Shown one piece after another: positions 1 through 8,108 of a DNA stretch of 64,000 nt. The position numbers were made by a program, and so were the translations under genes. Positions within the stretch are counted from its first letter, which is position 1, and each line of letters starts with the position of its first letter. Under the pieces are notes generated by a model, which saw only the letters and a program-made list of their open reading frames with translations, did not search any database and was not told the origin of the DNA. Source of the stretch: Brachybacterium huguangmaarense (GTDB lineage: Bacteria; Actinomycetota; Actinomycetes; Actinomycetales; Dermabacteraceae); contig NZ_CP107020.1 of NCBI RefSeq assembly GCF_025725725.1, forward strand, positions 930,001-994,000. Reading direction: 5' to 3'.

Positions 1-123
1 GCGGACGAGGACCTGACCGTCGTCGAGATCGGGCAGGTCGACCTCGACGGTGCGGAAGTTGTCAAGGGTGGGCTTCCCGTCGGGGCGGGAGGCGAGGTGG
101 ATCTCGCGGGTGTGTGTGGTCAT
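1..123 (-). CDS. NADP-dependent oxidoreductase, MDR family, N-terminal fragment (runs off window)
   Basis: Only the first 41 residues are in the window; the gene continues past position 1. The translation opens with MTTHTREIHLASRPDG and then a PTLDNFRTVEVDLPD stretch. This is the signature start of zinc-independent medium-chain NADPH-dependent oxidoreductases (the CurA/YncB/leukotriene B4 dehydrogenase-like group), which reduce activated double bonds. The ATG is followed directly by this conserved start. It lies downstream of, and in the same direction as, the DJ-1-like and aldehyde dehydrogenase genes, so a detoxification operon is likely. The substrate cannot be told from the fragment. Confidence 0.72.
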   Translation of the reverse strand, partial: MTTHTREIHLASRPDGKPTLDNFRTVEVDLPDLDDGQVLVR

Positions 124-158
124 CCCTGTACTCCTGTGGGTGAGTGGGTGGGTGGTGG

Positions 159-841
159 TCAGTGGGTCAGCAGGTCGAGGAGGCGGCGGGCGGCATCAGC
201 CGACGAGGCCGGATTCTGCCCGGTGACCAGCGTGCCGTCCGTGACGACGTAGCTGTCACCGTCGGGGCCCTTGCTGTAGCGGGCGCCCGCTTCCTTGAGG
301 GAGTCCTCGACCAGGAACGGGACGATGTCGGTCAGCCCGGCGGCCTCCTCCGCGCAATGGTGAAGCCAGTCACCGAACGGTCGGTGATGAACGACGTCCC
401 GTCCTGCTTCTTGATGGCATGCAGCACGCCGGGGGCGTGGCAGACCAGGCCCAGCGGCCTGCCGGCGGCGCCGCTGTCGAGGATGATCTGCTGCGAGGTG
501 GGATCCTCCACGAGGTCCCGCAGCGGGCCGTGGCCTCCCGGGTAGAAGACCGCGTCGAACTGGCTCACGTCAACCTCCGACAAAGGGGTGCTGGTCGTCA
601 GGGCAGCCTTGGCCGCGTCGTCGGCCTCGAATCGACGGGTGGAGTCGGTCTGCATCTGCGGCAGCGTGCTGGTCGGGTCGACCGGCGGTCGCCCGCCCTT
701 CGTCGAGGCCAGGGTGATGTCGTGTCCGGCATCGCGGAACACGTAGTAGGGAGCGGCGAACTCCTCGAGCCAAAAACCGGTCCTACGGTCGGTGTCACCG
801 AGTTGGTCGTGGGATGTGAGGATCATCAGGATGCGGGACAT
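159..841 (-). pseudogene. DJ-1/PfpI-family (type 1 glutamine amidotransferase-like) protein, frameshifted
   Basis: Residues 1 to about 160 read as a DJ-1/PfpI-family protein of the Hsp31-like type. The nucleophile elbow is visible (GLVCHAPGVL), as is the FYPGGHGPL segment. Family roles include glyoxalase III or protein deglycase activity against methylglyoxal damage. After VTGFT the frame breaks near 345-355. The remaining C-terminal part (EEAAGLTDIVPFLVEDSLKE to the end RRLLDLLTH) continues in another frame to a stop at 159-161. A single missing G in a G run would restore a protein of about 226 residues, the family's usual size. It may be real decay or a sequencing error. It is followed by the oxidoreductase fragment on the same strand. 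Confidence 0.75.
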
Positions 842-914
842 GGCATCTTCCTTTCGATGTCTCGTGGAGTGGTTCCATGGTCAGGGGTGGCTGTGCCCCG
901 GGTTGGGGCGGGGT

Positions 915-2303
915 TCACTGCTCAGGACCCACGGGGTCGGAAACGCGGACCAGACGTTTGTTGACGAACTCGTCGACGCCGTAGTCGCCCAGTTCCCGGC
1001 CGAAGCCAGAGCGGCCGACGCCGCCGAAGGGCAGTCCGGCGAGGCTGGTGCCGTGCTCGTTGACGTAGGCCATGCCCACGTCGAGGCGGCGGGCGGTGGC
1101 CTCGGCGAGTTCGAGGTCGTCGGACCACACCGAGCCGCTCAGGCCGAAGTCGGTCTCGTTGGCCAGGGCAACGGCCTCGTCCACGTCCGCGGCGCGGAAC
1201 ACGACCGCGACCGGTCCGAACAGCTCCTCCGACCAGGCCCGCATGTCGCGGGTCACGTCGGTCAGTACGGTCGCCTCCATGAAGGCGCCGGCACCCTCGC
1301 GCGGGTGGCCGCCGACGAGGACGTGGGCGCCGTGGCCCACGGCATCGTCGACAAGCTCCATCAGCTCGTCGCGGGCATCGGTGCTCGACATGGGGCCCAC
1401 GTCGGTGGCCCCATCCTGGGGGTCCCCGACGACCGCTGCGGATAAGGCAGCCGACAGCTTGTCGACGAAGGTGTCGTAGAACTCGTCGACCACGATCATC
1501 CGCTTGGGCGAGTTGCAGGCCTGGCCGGCGTTGCTCAACCGCGCCCGGGCGGCGGTGCTCGCCACCGCGTCGATGTCACCACCGAGGACGATCAACGGGT
1601 CGGAACCTCCGAGCTCCAGCACCACCTTCTTGAGGTGCTTGCCGGCTGCGGCGGCGACCGAGGCCCCCGCGCCCTCACTCCCGGTGAGGGAGACACCGCG
1701 CACGCGCGGGTCGGCGATGATGTCCGCGATCTGGGAGCTGTCCACGAGGAGCGTCTGGTGGACTCCCTTCGGCAGACCGGCCTGGTCGAGGAGCTTTTCC
1801 ATCTCGAGGGCGGAAGCAGCGCAGATCGAGGCCGGCTTCAGCAGCAGCGTGTTGCCGAGCAGCAGGTTGGGTGCGATGAACCGGGCGAGCTGGTAGTAGG
1901 GGAAGTTCCACGGCATCACGCCCAGCAGGACGCCCAGGGGCTGCTTCTCCACGCGGGAGGAGTTCGCCCCCTGGTCCGGCAGGACCTCGTCGGCCATCAG
2001 CTCGTCGGCGCGCTGGGCGTAGTAGTCGAAGATCTGGGCGACCAGCTGCGCCTCGGCGATGCCCTGGGAGACGGGCTTTCCCATCTCGGAGGCCGCGATT
2101 CCGGCGAGCTCCTCCGCCCTCTGCTCGAACAGGTGCGCGGTCCGGGCCAGCACACCGGCGCGCTCCTCGACGCTCGTGCGCCGCCAGGAGGTGAAGGCCT
2201 CCTCGGCGGTGTCGATGGCCGTGCCCACCTCGCGTGGGTCGAGGGAGTCCCAGCTGCGGACGACCTTGCCTGTCGAGGGGTTCTGTGTGCGGTAGGTGGT
2301 CAT
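915..2303 (-). CDS. NAD(P)-dependent succinate-semialdehyde dehydrogenase-like aldehyde dehydrogenase
   Basis: A 462-residue aldehyde dehydrogenase. It oxidises an aldehyde to the acid with NAD(P)+; the closest subgroup by eye is succinate-semialdehyde dehydrogenase (GabD/Sad). Visible are the cofactor-pocket segment VMPWNFPYYQ (about 129-138), the catalytic Glu in LELGG (E230) and the nucleophilic Cys in NAGQACNSPK (C263). The start chosen is the ATG of MTTYRTQ, because GGAGG sits 5-10 bases upstream; a longer frame to 2456 has no homology. Length is normal. It heads a leftward set of stress and detoxification genes. Substrate specificity is inferred only. Confidence 0.85.
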   Translation of the reverse strand: MTTYRTQNPSTGKVVRSWDSLDPREVGTAIDTAEEAFTSWRRTSVEERAGVLARTAHLFEQRAEELAGIAASEMGKPVSQGIAEAQLVAQIFDYYAQRADELMADEVLPDQGANSSRVEKQPLGVLLGVMPWNFPYYQLARFIAPNLLLGNTLLLKPASICAASALEMEKLLDQAGLPKGVHQTLLVDSSQIADIIADPRVRGVSLTGSEGAGASVAAAAGKHLKKVVLELGGSDPLIVLGGDIDAVASTAARARLSNAGQACNSPKRMIVVDEFYDTFVDKLSAALSAAVVGDPQDGATDVGPMSSTDARDELMELVDDAVGHGAHVLVGGHPREGAGAFMEATVLTDVTRDMRAWSEELFGPVAVVFRAADVDEAVALANETDFGLSGSVWSDDLELAEATARRLDVGMAYVNEHGTSLAGLPFGGVGRSGFGRELGDYGVDEFVNKRLVRVSDPVGPEQ

Positions 2304-2392
2304 GGTTGCCTCCATTGTGGCGATGGTTGGGGCGGTGCAGGTGGCGCGGTGGGTGGGGCCCAACGCGTTGGTGTCGCGGCGAGGCGGGAGGG

Positions 2393-2821
2393 TCAGTCGT
2401 CGACGACGACGACGTCGACGCGGATGTTGCCGCGGGTGGCGTTCGAGTAGGGGCACACCTGGTGGGCCTGGTTGGCCAGCTGCTGCGCCTCGTCGTGGGG
2501 CAGGTCGGGGATGACGACCTCAAGGGTGACTGCCAGGCCGAAACCCTCACCGGCCTTGCCGATGCTCACCTGGGCACCCACCGACGAATCGCCGAGATCC
2601 TTGTGCGCGTGGCGGGCCACCATCTGCAGGGCGGAGTGGAAGCAGGCGGCGTAACCGGCGGCGAACAACTGTTCGGGGTTGGCGCCCTCACCGCTGCCGC
2701 CCATCTCCTGCGGGATGGCCAGGTCGAACGAGAGCCGGCCGTCGGCGGTCTGGACGTGGCCGTTGCGGCCTGCGCCGGTGGCGATGGCCTCGGTGGTGTA
2801 GACGGGCTCGATCTCGATCAT
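2393..2821 (-). CDS. ohr: Organic hydroperoxide resistance peroxidase Ohr (OsmC/Ohr family)
   Basis: A 142-residue Ohr/OsmC-family thiol peroxidase that reduces organic hydroperoxides in the cytoplasm. The reactive pair is present: Cys60 in AAGYAACFHSA and resolving Cys123 in HQVCPYSNATRGN. Length is typical. The start has AGGAGG seven bases upstream. It is divergent from an ohrR-type repressor with the operator between them. A minus-strand promoter is visible: -35 TTGTGT (2901-2906), 17-base spacer, -10 TATGTT (2878-2883). The -35 is one arm of the operator palindrome, so repressor binding should block it. Confidence 0.92.
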   Translation of the reverse strand: MIEIEPVYTTEAIATGAGRNGHVQTADGRLSFDLAIPQEMGGSGEGANPEQLFAAGYAACFHSALQMVARHAHKDLGDSSVGAQVSIGKAGEGFGLAVTLEVVIPDLPHDEAQQLANQAHQVCPYSNATRGNIRVDVVVVDD

Positions 2822-2900
2822 GGTGCCTCCTGGGTGGCGTGTGTGCGAGGCCTCTCCTGCCTCGCGATTGCAGAGACAACATAGCGCACAAGTGGATTGC

Positions 2901-2917
2901 ACACAATCAGATTGTGT
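2901..2917. promoter_or_regulatory. OhrR operator palindrome
   Basis: A perfect inverted repeat, ACACAAT-CAG-ATTGTGT, lies in the ohr/ohrR intergenic region. It overlaps the -35 element of the leftward ohr promoter and lies just upstream of a -10-like TAGGCT (2924-2929) of ohrR. A TGCACACAATC extension on the left resembles described OhrR boxes. The assignment to OhrR is inferred from position and symmetry. Confidence 0.72.
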
Positions 2918-2935
2918 CTGAGGTAGGCTTGGGGT

Positions 2936-3367
2936 GTGAGTGACCAGATCCCCGACCTCGACCAGCAGCTCTGCTTCTCCCTGTACAGGGCCAGCAGGGC
3001 GGTGACGCGCGCCTACCGGCCACTGCTCGAGGACATCGGCCTCACCTATCCCCAATACCTCGTCATGCTCGTCCTGTGGCACGCTGACAAGCCCGTCGGT
3101 GTCAATGACATCGGAGCTCGGCTGCACCTCGACAGCGGCACCCTGACCCCCCTGCTGCGACGGCTGGAGCAGGCTGGTCTCGTCACCCGGTCGTGGAGTG
3201 GCAACGACGAACGGCGCCGCCTGATCAGCCTGACCCAGGAGGGGAGTTCGCTGCGGTGCAGGGCAACCGGAGTTCCCGCACAGATGCTCGCGCTCTACCC
3301 GGGCCCACCAGAAAAGCTCGTCCAGGTGAAGGCATTCCTGGACGACCTGTCCACCCAACTCGAGTGA
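2936..3367 (+). CDS. ohrR: MarR-family organic-peroxide-sensing repressor OhrR
   Basis: A 143-residue MarR-family winged-helix repressor. Residues 1-20 contain QLCFSLYRASRA, where Cys13 matches the conserved peroxide-sensing cysteine of OhrR. The DNA-binding region is VNDIGARLHLDSGTLTPLLRRLEQAGLV (about 58-85), followed by the wing NDERRRLISLT. The start is GTG, with a -10-like TAGGCT only six bases upstream and no clear Shine-Dalgarno, so the transcript may be leaderless. It likely represses ohr and itself until Cys13 is oxidised. The C-terminus (about 105-143) is poorly conserved. Confidence 0.88.
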   Translation: MSDQIPDLDQQLCFSLYRASRAVTRAYRPLLEDIGLTYPQYLVMLVLWHADKPVGVNDIGARLHLDSGTLTPLLRRLEQAGLVTRSWSGNDERRRLISLTQEGSSLRCRATGVPAQMLALYPGPPEKLVQVKAFLDDLSTQLE

Positions 3368-3394
3368 CAACCACCATCCAGGAGGATCATTTCC

Positions 3395-3790
3395 ATGCCC
3401 ACCACACACCGCTCCCAAGAACTCGCACGAATCGCGCTCGGAGCGTTCATGGTCTACGCCGGCGTCTCCCACCTGAGCTTCAAGCGCCAGGAGTTCCAGG
3501 CACAGGTGCCCGACTGGTTCCCCGGTGACAAGGATGCCGTGGTCATCGGCTCCGGCGTCGCCGAAGTCTTGGCCGGCAGCGCGATGCTGGCGCTGCCGCG
3601 TCATCGCATGCTGACCGGTGGTGCCCTGGCTGGGTTCTATGCCGCGGTCTTCCCCGGCAACATCGACCAGTATGCGGCGCGGCGAGACGGTTTTGGCCTC
3701 GACACCGATGGCAAGCGACTCGCGCGGTTGTTCGGCCAGCCCGCCCTGATCGCCGCGGCGCTGTGGTCGGCCGGCCTGCCCCGGTCGTAG
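3395..3790 (+). CDS. DoxX-family membrane protein
   Basis: A 131-residue integral membrane protein of the DoxX family. It has four hydrophobic segments, including LARIALGAFMVYAGVSHLSF at the N-terminus and LIAALWSAGL-like residues at the C-terminus. DoxX-like proteins are linked to thiol and redox stress in actinobacteria, which fits the ohrR neighbour 27 bases upstream. AGGAGG lies 9-14 bases before the ATG. It is probably co-transcribed with ohrR. The exact biochemical role is unknown. Confidence 0.78.
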   Translation: MPTTHRSQELARIALGAFMVYAGVSHLSFKRQEFQAQVPDWFPGDKDAVVIGSGVAEVLAGSAMLALPRHRMLTGGALAGFYAAVFPGNIDQYAARRDGFGLDTDGKRLARLFGQPALIAAALWSAGLPRS

Positions 3791-4147
3791 CAGAAGACCG
3801 ACCCCGGGCCCCACGCCCAGGGGCCGGGCGCAACCGGCCGGCATCGCGACGTGGAGGTGCACGCGCAGCGCACCTCCTGTCAGGACGGGGAGGTCTCGAC
3901 CATGGCCGTCACGCCCAGCACACCGTGCTGGGCGTGGACGACGCGCAGGTGCCTGGCGGGGTGGAGAAGGAGGTCGAACGCGACGGGTGGCACCTCCCGG
4001 GCCCTGCGGAACCGGCTTCGCGGCCTTGACCGTCCAACCCGGGAGGCACGCTGGAGTGCCAGCCCTGGCATGCAGGCCAGCACCCCGTCGGAGCGCGACG
4101 GTGCCACCGGCCGCCATGAGCCCTGTCACGGCGGTCGGGCCCCGGTC
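3791..4147. other. Gene-free interval with two inverted repeats
   Basis: No convincing gene is seen in these 357 bases between two converging units (DoxX rightward, formamidase leftward). Two hairpins are present. One is an 8-base-pair stem, GGAGGTGC with GCACCTCC (3853-3860/3870-3877). The other is a perfect 12-base-pair stem, CACGCCCAGCAC with GTGCTGGGCGTG and loop ACC (3910-3936). The second could act as a bidirectional terminator but has no T tract. Several short open frames cross the region without recognisable protein features. Confidence 0.5.
3910..3936. terminator. Possible bidirectional terminator hairpin
   Basis: A perfect 12-base-pair inverted repeat (arms 3910-3921 and 3925-3936, loop ACC) lies 3' of both the DoxX gene and the converging formamidase gene. 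No U tract follows, so termination is inferred from position and stem strength only. Confidence 0.4.
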
Positions 4148-5182
4148 TCAGCAGAAGTCGGACTTGCGGATCAGGCCGTGCACGCCGGTGGTCTTGTCGA
4201 CGAACTGGCTGACGTAGAAGTCGCTGGCCGCCGACAGGTAGGCGTAGGCGACAGCGCGGGGGATGCCCACGTCGACCTGCAGGTGGTCGAGCGCATTGAT
4301 GACCGCCCTGCGCATCGCCCCACGTTCAGGTCGGTGTCGTCGCCGCCGACCAGGCCGTCAGGGTCACTGAGGCCGATCGGGATCCACGCGTCGCGGGTCT
4401 CGCCGAAGGGGTGGTGGAAGGCGACCGACGGGGCATCCCCAGACCCCTTCTTGCAGACCGACAGGCGGAAGGTGCCGCGCAGGGAACCCTCCATCGCAGT
4501 GAGTGCCACCTCGCCCGAGCCCATCGCGTGGTGCGGGTCGCCGACGTAGAACAGGGCGCCCTCGGCCGCCACGGGCAGGTAGAAGGTGCTGCCCAGGCCG
4601 AGGTGGCGGATGTCGATGTTGCCGCCACCGAGGGGTGGGAGGGACGGAGTGCGCGGACGGGTCGTTCAGCGTGGTCGCCTCCGAGCGGGCGACGCCCATC
4701 ATCCCGAAGAACAGCTGCAGTGGGAAATGGACATGGCGCCGACCGGCGCGCATCCGGGCGCGGCCATCGACGATGTCGGCGAAGACCGAGACGTTGCCGT
4801 AACCGGTGGGGTCGTGGGTGGCTCGGCCGTCGGTGGCATGTGGCGGCATCACCTCGGCCAGGCTGATGCCGGCCGGGGGAGTGCCGTTGGGGGTGATGGC
4901 CAGGGTGCCCTTGCCGTGTCGGGAGCTGACCACGCCGTAGGGGACGCGGGTGCGCAGGTCGAGGGTCTCGATCTTGAGCACGTCACCCGGCTCGGCGCCC
5001 TCGACGAACACCGGGCCGGTGACCACGTGCGGGCCGTCGGCGTCGAAGTCGCGCCGGTGGCGGTCGTAGCGGGCGGCGACGTCTATGGCGTCGGCCAGGA
5101 CGTGGTGGCGGCGGACGCCGTGCTCACCGAACCAGCTGATCGGGTCGCGGCCCTGGTCCTCCAACAGGCCCTCGTGGCTGAG
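4148..5182 (-). pseudogene. Acetamidase/formamidase family protein, 5'-truncated by an IS and twice frameshifted
   Basis: The minus strand reads as a FmdA/AmdA-type amidase (formamide or acetamide to ammonia and acid). Recognisable blocks are DGPHVVTGPVFVEGAEPGDV, VSSRHGKGTL, the metal and active-site region GDPHHAMGSGEVA, and the C-terminus SAASDFYVSQFVDKTTG ending at 4148. Three reading frames are needed. There is one extra base in a C/G run at 4632-4635 and one missing base in a G run near 4317-4320. The reading frame is open to the IS3 inverted repeat at 5183, so the normal first 30-40 residues are missing. The product is not expected to be functional as written. Confidence 0.8.
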
Positions 5183-5471
5183 TGAAGCGCCCTGGGTTTC
5201 GTTCCGACCTACTTCCTCAAGGAGGATTGGGACATGCCCCAGAAGTACAGCCCGGAGTTCAAGGCGCGAGCCCTGCAGCTCATCGAGGAGCGAGTCCGTG
5301 CCGAGCAGTGTTCAGGCTGGGTCGCCTGCACCGCCGTCGGGGAGGCCCTCGGCGGGATCTCGCCCCACACCTTGCGGAACTGGTGGAAGCAGGACCGCAT
5401 CGACCATGGTGAAGCCCCCGGGGTGACCACTGCTGAAGCCGAGGAGATCACCAGGCTGCGCAGGGAGAACC

Positions 5472-6401
5472 GGCTCTTCACGAACGAGGGTGTAGCGCGG
5501 GTCTGAACCCTCCGGCTTCGAGCAGCGACCGAGCGATGTAGTGGGTGAGGTTGCGGAAGCCGAGGGCGGAGCCGCGGAGGTGTTCGAGTCGCCCGTTGAT
5601 GGCCTCGGTCGGGCCGTTGCTGGTGCCGGGGCGGTCGAAGAACGCGAGGATGTCGCCCGCCCGCTGCTTCATGGTCCGGCCGAGCTTGCGGACAGCCTCG
5701 CCGGCCCGGTCTTGTTCCTCGCGGGCGTGAGGTCGATGATCACGGTGACGTACTTGTCGCCCAGCCTCGTGTGTCGCCAGACGTGCTCGTCGACACCGAT
5801 CGTGGTGACCCCGTCGAACCGGGCGGGGTCGTCGATCAGGCGCCGCTTGCCTTCCGCGAGGACGGCGGCGTTCGCGGCACTCCAGGACACCCCGAGACCT
5901 GCGGCGACGCGGGTGACGGTGAGGTGGTCGATGACGATGCCCCGCAGCGCCCACTCCAGGCCGCCGCGGGAGATCTTCGCACGCGGCGCCGCTGCCCGCG
6001 TCATGTCCTGCCGCCACGTGCGCCGGCAGTGTCCGCACCGGTACCGGCGCACCCGCACCAGCAGGGTCGTCGGCCGGTGCCCGAACGGCTCGTGCGCCAG
6101 TCGACGCGTGACCGTGTCCCGCGGCACGCCCTCGACACCGCACTTCCGACACCACGGGTCGTCCCCGACGACGCGGCATTCGATCGTGGCCCGATCCGGC
6201 TCGATCAGCTGGCCGACGGCGACGAGGCCGAGCTCGTCGAGGCGGCAGAACGTGGTCAGGTCAGGGGTCGCGAAAGTAGGGTGGAGCACGTCGAGGTCTT
6301 TCGGGATGGCGAGCGTGAAGAACTTCCATCATCCGGGAGACCTCGACCCCTACCCGGCCACCGACGCGCTCAACCGACTACACCCTCGTTCATGAAGAGC
6401 C
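5472..6401 (-). mobile_element. ISL3-family element with large internal deletion, flanked by 8-bp target duplication
   Basis: Terminal inverted repeats begin GGCTCTTCACGAACGAGGG on the left; the right end in reverse complement is GGCTCTTCATGAACGAGGG, one mismatch. GGCTCTTC is typical of ISL3 ends. The target duplication GGAGAACC is exact (5464-5471 and 6402-6409), inside the IS3 orfA. The element is only 930 bp where autonomous relatives are about 1.4 kb, because the middle of the transposase gene is missing. It is therefore non-autonomous now. The intact duplication shows that it arrived by transposition after the IS3 copy. Confidence 0.9.
5478..6289 (-). pseudogene. ISL3-family transposase, internally deleted
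   Basis: From a GTG start the first about 200 residues are an ISL3 transposase N-terminus: zinc-ribbon cysteines (CRKCG, CGHCRRTW), an HTH (HLTVTRVAAGLGVSWSAANA) and the DDE-domain start TTIGVDEHVWRH...VIIDLTPARNKTGPARL. The frame then breaks near 5700 and the next recognisable sequence is the family's extreme C-terminus, LGRTMKQRAGDILAFFDRPG to SLLEAGGFRPALHPRS, in another frame. Roughly 150 residues of the catalytic core are missing at the junction. The stop lies inside the terminal repeat. Not functional. Confidence 0.87.
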
Positions 6402-6487
6402 GGAGAACCTCGAGCTGCGCCGCGCGAACGAGATCCTGCGCAAGGCCTCGGCTTTTTCGCAGCGGAACTCGACCGCCCCACGACGAG

Positions 6488-7402
6488 ATGATCCGGTTCA
6501 TCGACGAACACCGCGATCAGTTCGGGGTCGAGGCCATCTGTCGCGTGCTCAGCGCGACGGAATGTGGGTTCATCACCTCGCGCGGCTACCGCGCCGCGAA
6601 AACGAGGCCCGCCTCGGCGCGGGCTCTGCGAGACGTCCTGCTGCTCGAGGAGCTCATACGGATCCACGCGGAGAACTACAGTGTCTACGGGGCCAGGAAG
6701 ATGCACCACGCGATGGCCCGTGCCGGCTGGGCGGTCGGCCGCGACCAGGTCACGAGGCTGATGAAAACCGCCGGTCTCCAGGGAGCACGGCGTGGACGCA
6801 AGCCGGTCACGACCCGCCCTTCTGGCAAGCCGGATACCCGCCCCGACCTGGTAGAACGCCGCTTCGCTGCAGATCGGCCCCACCAGCTATGGGTTGCTGA
6901 CATCACCTACGTCAGGATCCTGACGGGCTTCTGCTACGTCGCGTTCATCACCGACGTGTTCACCCGCCGCATCGTGGGCTGGGCCGTCTCGGGCAGCCTC
7001 CACACCACGGGGTTACCGCTGCTGGCATTGGAGCACGCGTTGGTCTCCACCGGCGCGATCCGCGGCAAGGAGGGGCTGACCCATCACAGCGACCGCGGCG
7101 CCCAATACGTCAGCCTGGCCTACTCCGACGCCCTGATCGCCGCCGGGGTCACCGCGTCAGTGGGCACCGTCGGAGATTCCTACGACAATGCCCTTGCCGA
7201 GACCGTCAACGGGCTGTTCAAAGCCGAGCTGATCCACGCCAAACGGATCTGGGAGTCCGTCAGCGCCGTGGAGATTGCCACCACGGGCTGGGTCCACTGG
7301 TGGAACACCACCCGGCTCCACGAAGCCCTCGCCTACCGCACACCAGCGGAGGCGGAAGCGGCCTACACTCACGACCACGACGCAGCGCCCGTTGCGATGT
7401 GA
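6488..7402 (+). CDS. IS3-family transposase OrfB (DDE integrase)
   Basis: A 304-residue IS3 OrfB starting MIRFIDEHRDQFGVEAICRV. It contains the HTH_21 region with YSVYGARKMHHAMARAG, then an rve integrase core. The three acidic residues are visible: D in LWVADITYV, D in HHSDRGAQYVS and E in DNALAETVNGLFK. The last is followed by the WWNTTRLHEAL block and the family ending TPAEAEAAY. The reading frame is complete, but normal transposition needs the OrfAB fusion made with orfA, which is broken here. The element is probably inactive unless helped in trans. Confidence 0.9.
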   Translation: MIRFIDEHRDQFGVEAICRVLSATECGFITSRGYRAAKTRPASARALRDVLLLEELIRIHAENYSVYGARKMHHAMARAGWAVGRDQVTRLMKTAGLQGARRGRKPVTTRPSGKPDTRPDLVERRFAADRPHQLWVADITYVRILTGFCYVAFITDVFTRRIVGWAVSGSLHTTGLPLLALEHALVSTGAIRGKEGLTHHSDRGAQYVSLAYSDALIAAGVTASVGTVGDSYDNALAETVNGLFKAELIHAKRIWESVSAVEIATTGWVHWWNTTRLHEALAYRTPAEAEAAYTHDHDAAPVAM

Positions 7403-7429
7403 CCACGGAACGAAACCCAGGGCGCTTCA

Positions 7430-8108
7430 ACCAACGGAGCAACGCCTACGACGGCCTACGACGACGCCGGCGACCATATGCACGGGGCTACCTTCACCGG
7501 CCGCCGCTTCAAGAAGAACCAGTGACAGCGCACCGCGATCCTCACCTACCGGGTCGAAGACGCCATCGAAGCCGCCTACCAGCACGTCGGCCTCGACCAC
7601 GAGGACGCAGCCAAGGTGAAGAACGTTCTCGGCGGGGTGTTCGACACTCTCGAAGCCTCATCCAGTGACGAACGGCAGACCCTGACCGTCCAGAAGAACA
7701 AGCTCGAAGCTGAGGAGCTCAAACTCCTCCAAGCCCACTACGCCGACGCGATCAGCCTCGACCTGCTCAAGACCGAACAAGAACGCATCCGCGCCAGCCT
7801 CACCACAATCACCAGCCGGCTCGACAAGCTCGACACCCTCTACGACGGAGCCAGAGACGGACTCGACGCGATCCTGAGCATCCTCACCAACCTCGGAGAC
7901 CTCTACACCGCAGCCGAACCCGCCGAACGACGCATGCTCAACCGGGCACTGTTCACCAAGATCATCATCGACGACGACGAAACGGTCACCATCGAGACCG
8001 CCGAACCCGTCACGATGATCCTCAACACCAGCATGAACACGAACAACGGCAACGCCCGAACCTCCACCCGCATGGAAACGGGGCAAGGTTCGAACGTTGC
8101 CGATTATG
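7430..8108 (+). pseudogene. C-terminal remnant of a large serine recombinase
   Basis: From 7526 the frame reads QRTAILTYRVEDAIEAAYQHVGLD, then a long coiled coil (QKNKLEAEELKLLQAHYADAI and onward) and an ending with RRMLNRALFTKIIIDDDETV. This is the tail of a large serine recombinase that follows the zinc-ribbon domain. An in-frame TGA at 7523-7525 stands where family members have a Cys before QRT. The catalytic N-terminal and recombinase domains are gone, cut at the IS3 end at 7429. The frame has no stop before tRNA-Ala and reads into it on the other strand. It marks the edge of a decayed integrated element. Confidence 0.75.

Larger units (their letters stand above)
5234..6491 (+). pseudogene. 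IS3-family orfA (helix-turn-helix), interrupted
   Basis: The first 77 codons read as an IS3-family OrfA: MPQKYSPEFKARALQLIEER, then an HTH with ISPHTLRNWWKQDRIDHG, then ITRLRREN. Translation then enters the ISL3 element, and the ORF stops at 5504-5506. The rest of OrfA resumes after the ISL3 copy at 6410 as LELRRANEILRKASAF. A five-T run there appears one base short of the frame that gives FFAAELDRPTTR and the usual ATGA overlap with orfB. An AGGAGG lies 9-14 bases before the ATG at 5234. Confidence 0.8.
5183..7429 (+). mobile_element. IS3-family insertion sequence, interrupted by an ISL3-family element
   Basis: The ends are perfect 24-base terminal inverted repeats (5183-5206 and 7406-7429) starting TGAAGCGCCCTGGGTTTC. 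Without the nested ISL3 copy and its duplicated 8 bases the element would be about 1,309 bp, normal for IS3. It encodes orfA (HTH, leucine-zipper-like end) and orfB (DDE integrase). No matching direct repeat is seen outside the ends (GAG on the left, ACC on the right). The gene on each side is cut off at the IS. Both facts indicate that the element took part in a deletion or other rearrangement after insertion. Confidence 0.88.

Noticed and set aside
915..2456. A longer aldehyde dehydrogenase start at 2456
   Set aside because: The extra 51 residues have no family similarity, and GGAGG sits directly upstream of the ATG at 2303.
2393..4129. A 578-residue leftward reading frame
   Set aside because: Only its last 142 codons are Ohr. 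The rest is antisense to ohrR and DoxX, and a good ribosome-binding site precedes 2821.
5771..7402. One 543-residue reading frame across the IS elements
   Set aside because: It reads antisense through the ISL3 copy and only its last 304 codons are IS3 OrfB; the conserved protein starts at 6488.
1..8108. A prophage
   Set aside because: No structural, lysis or packaging genes are present. Only a recombinase remnant and insertion sequences suggest mobility.
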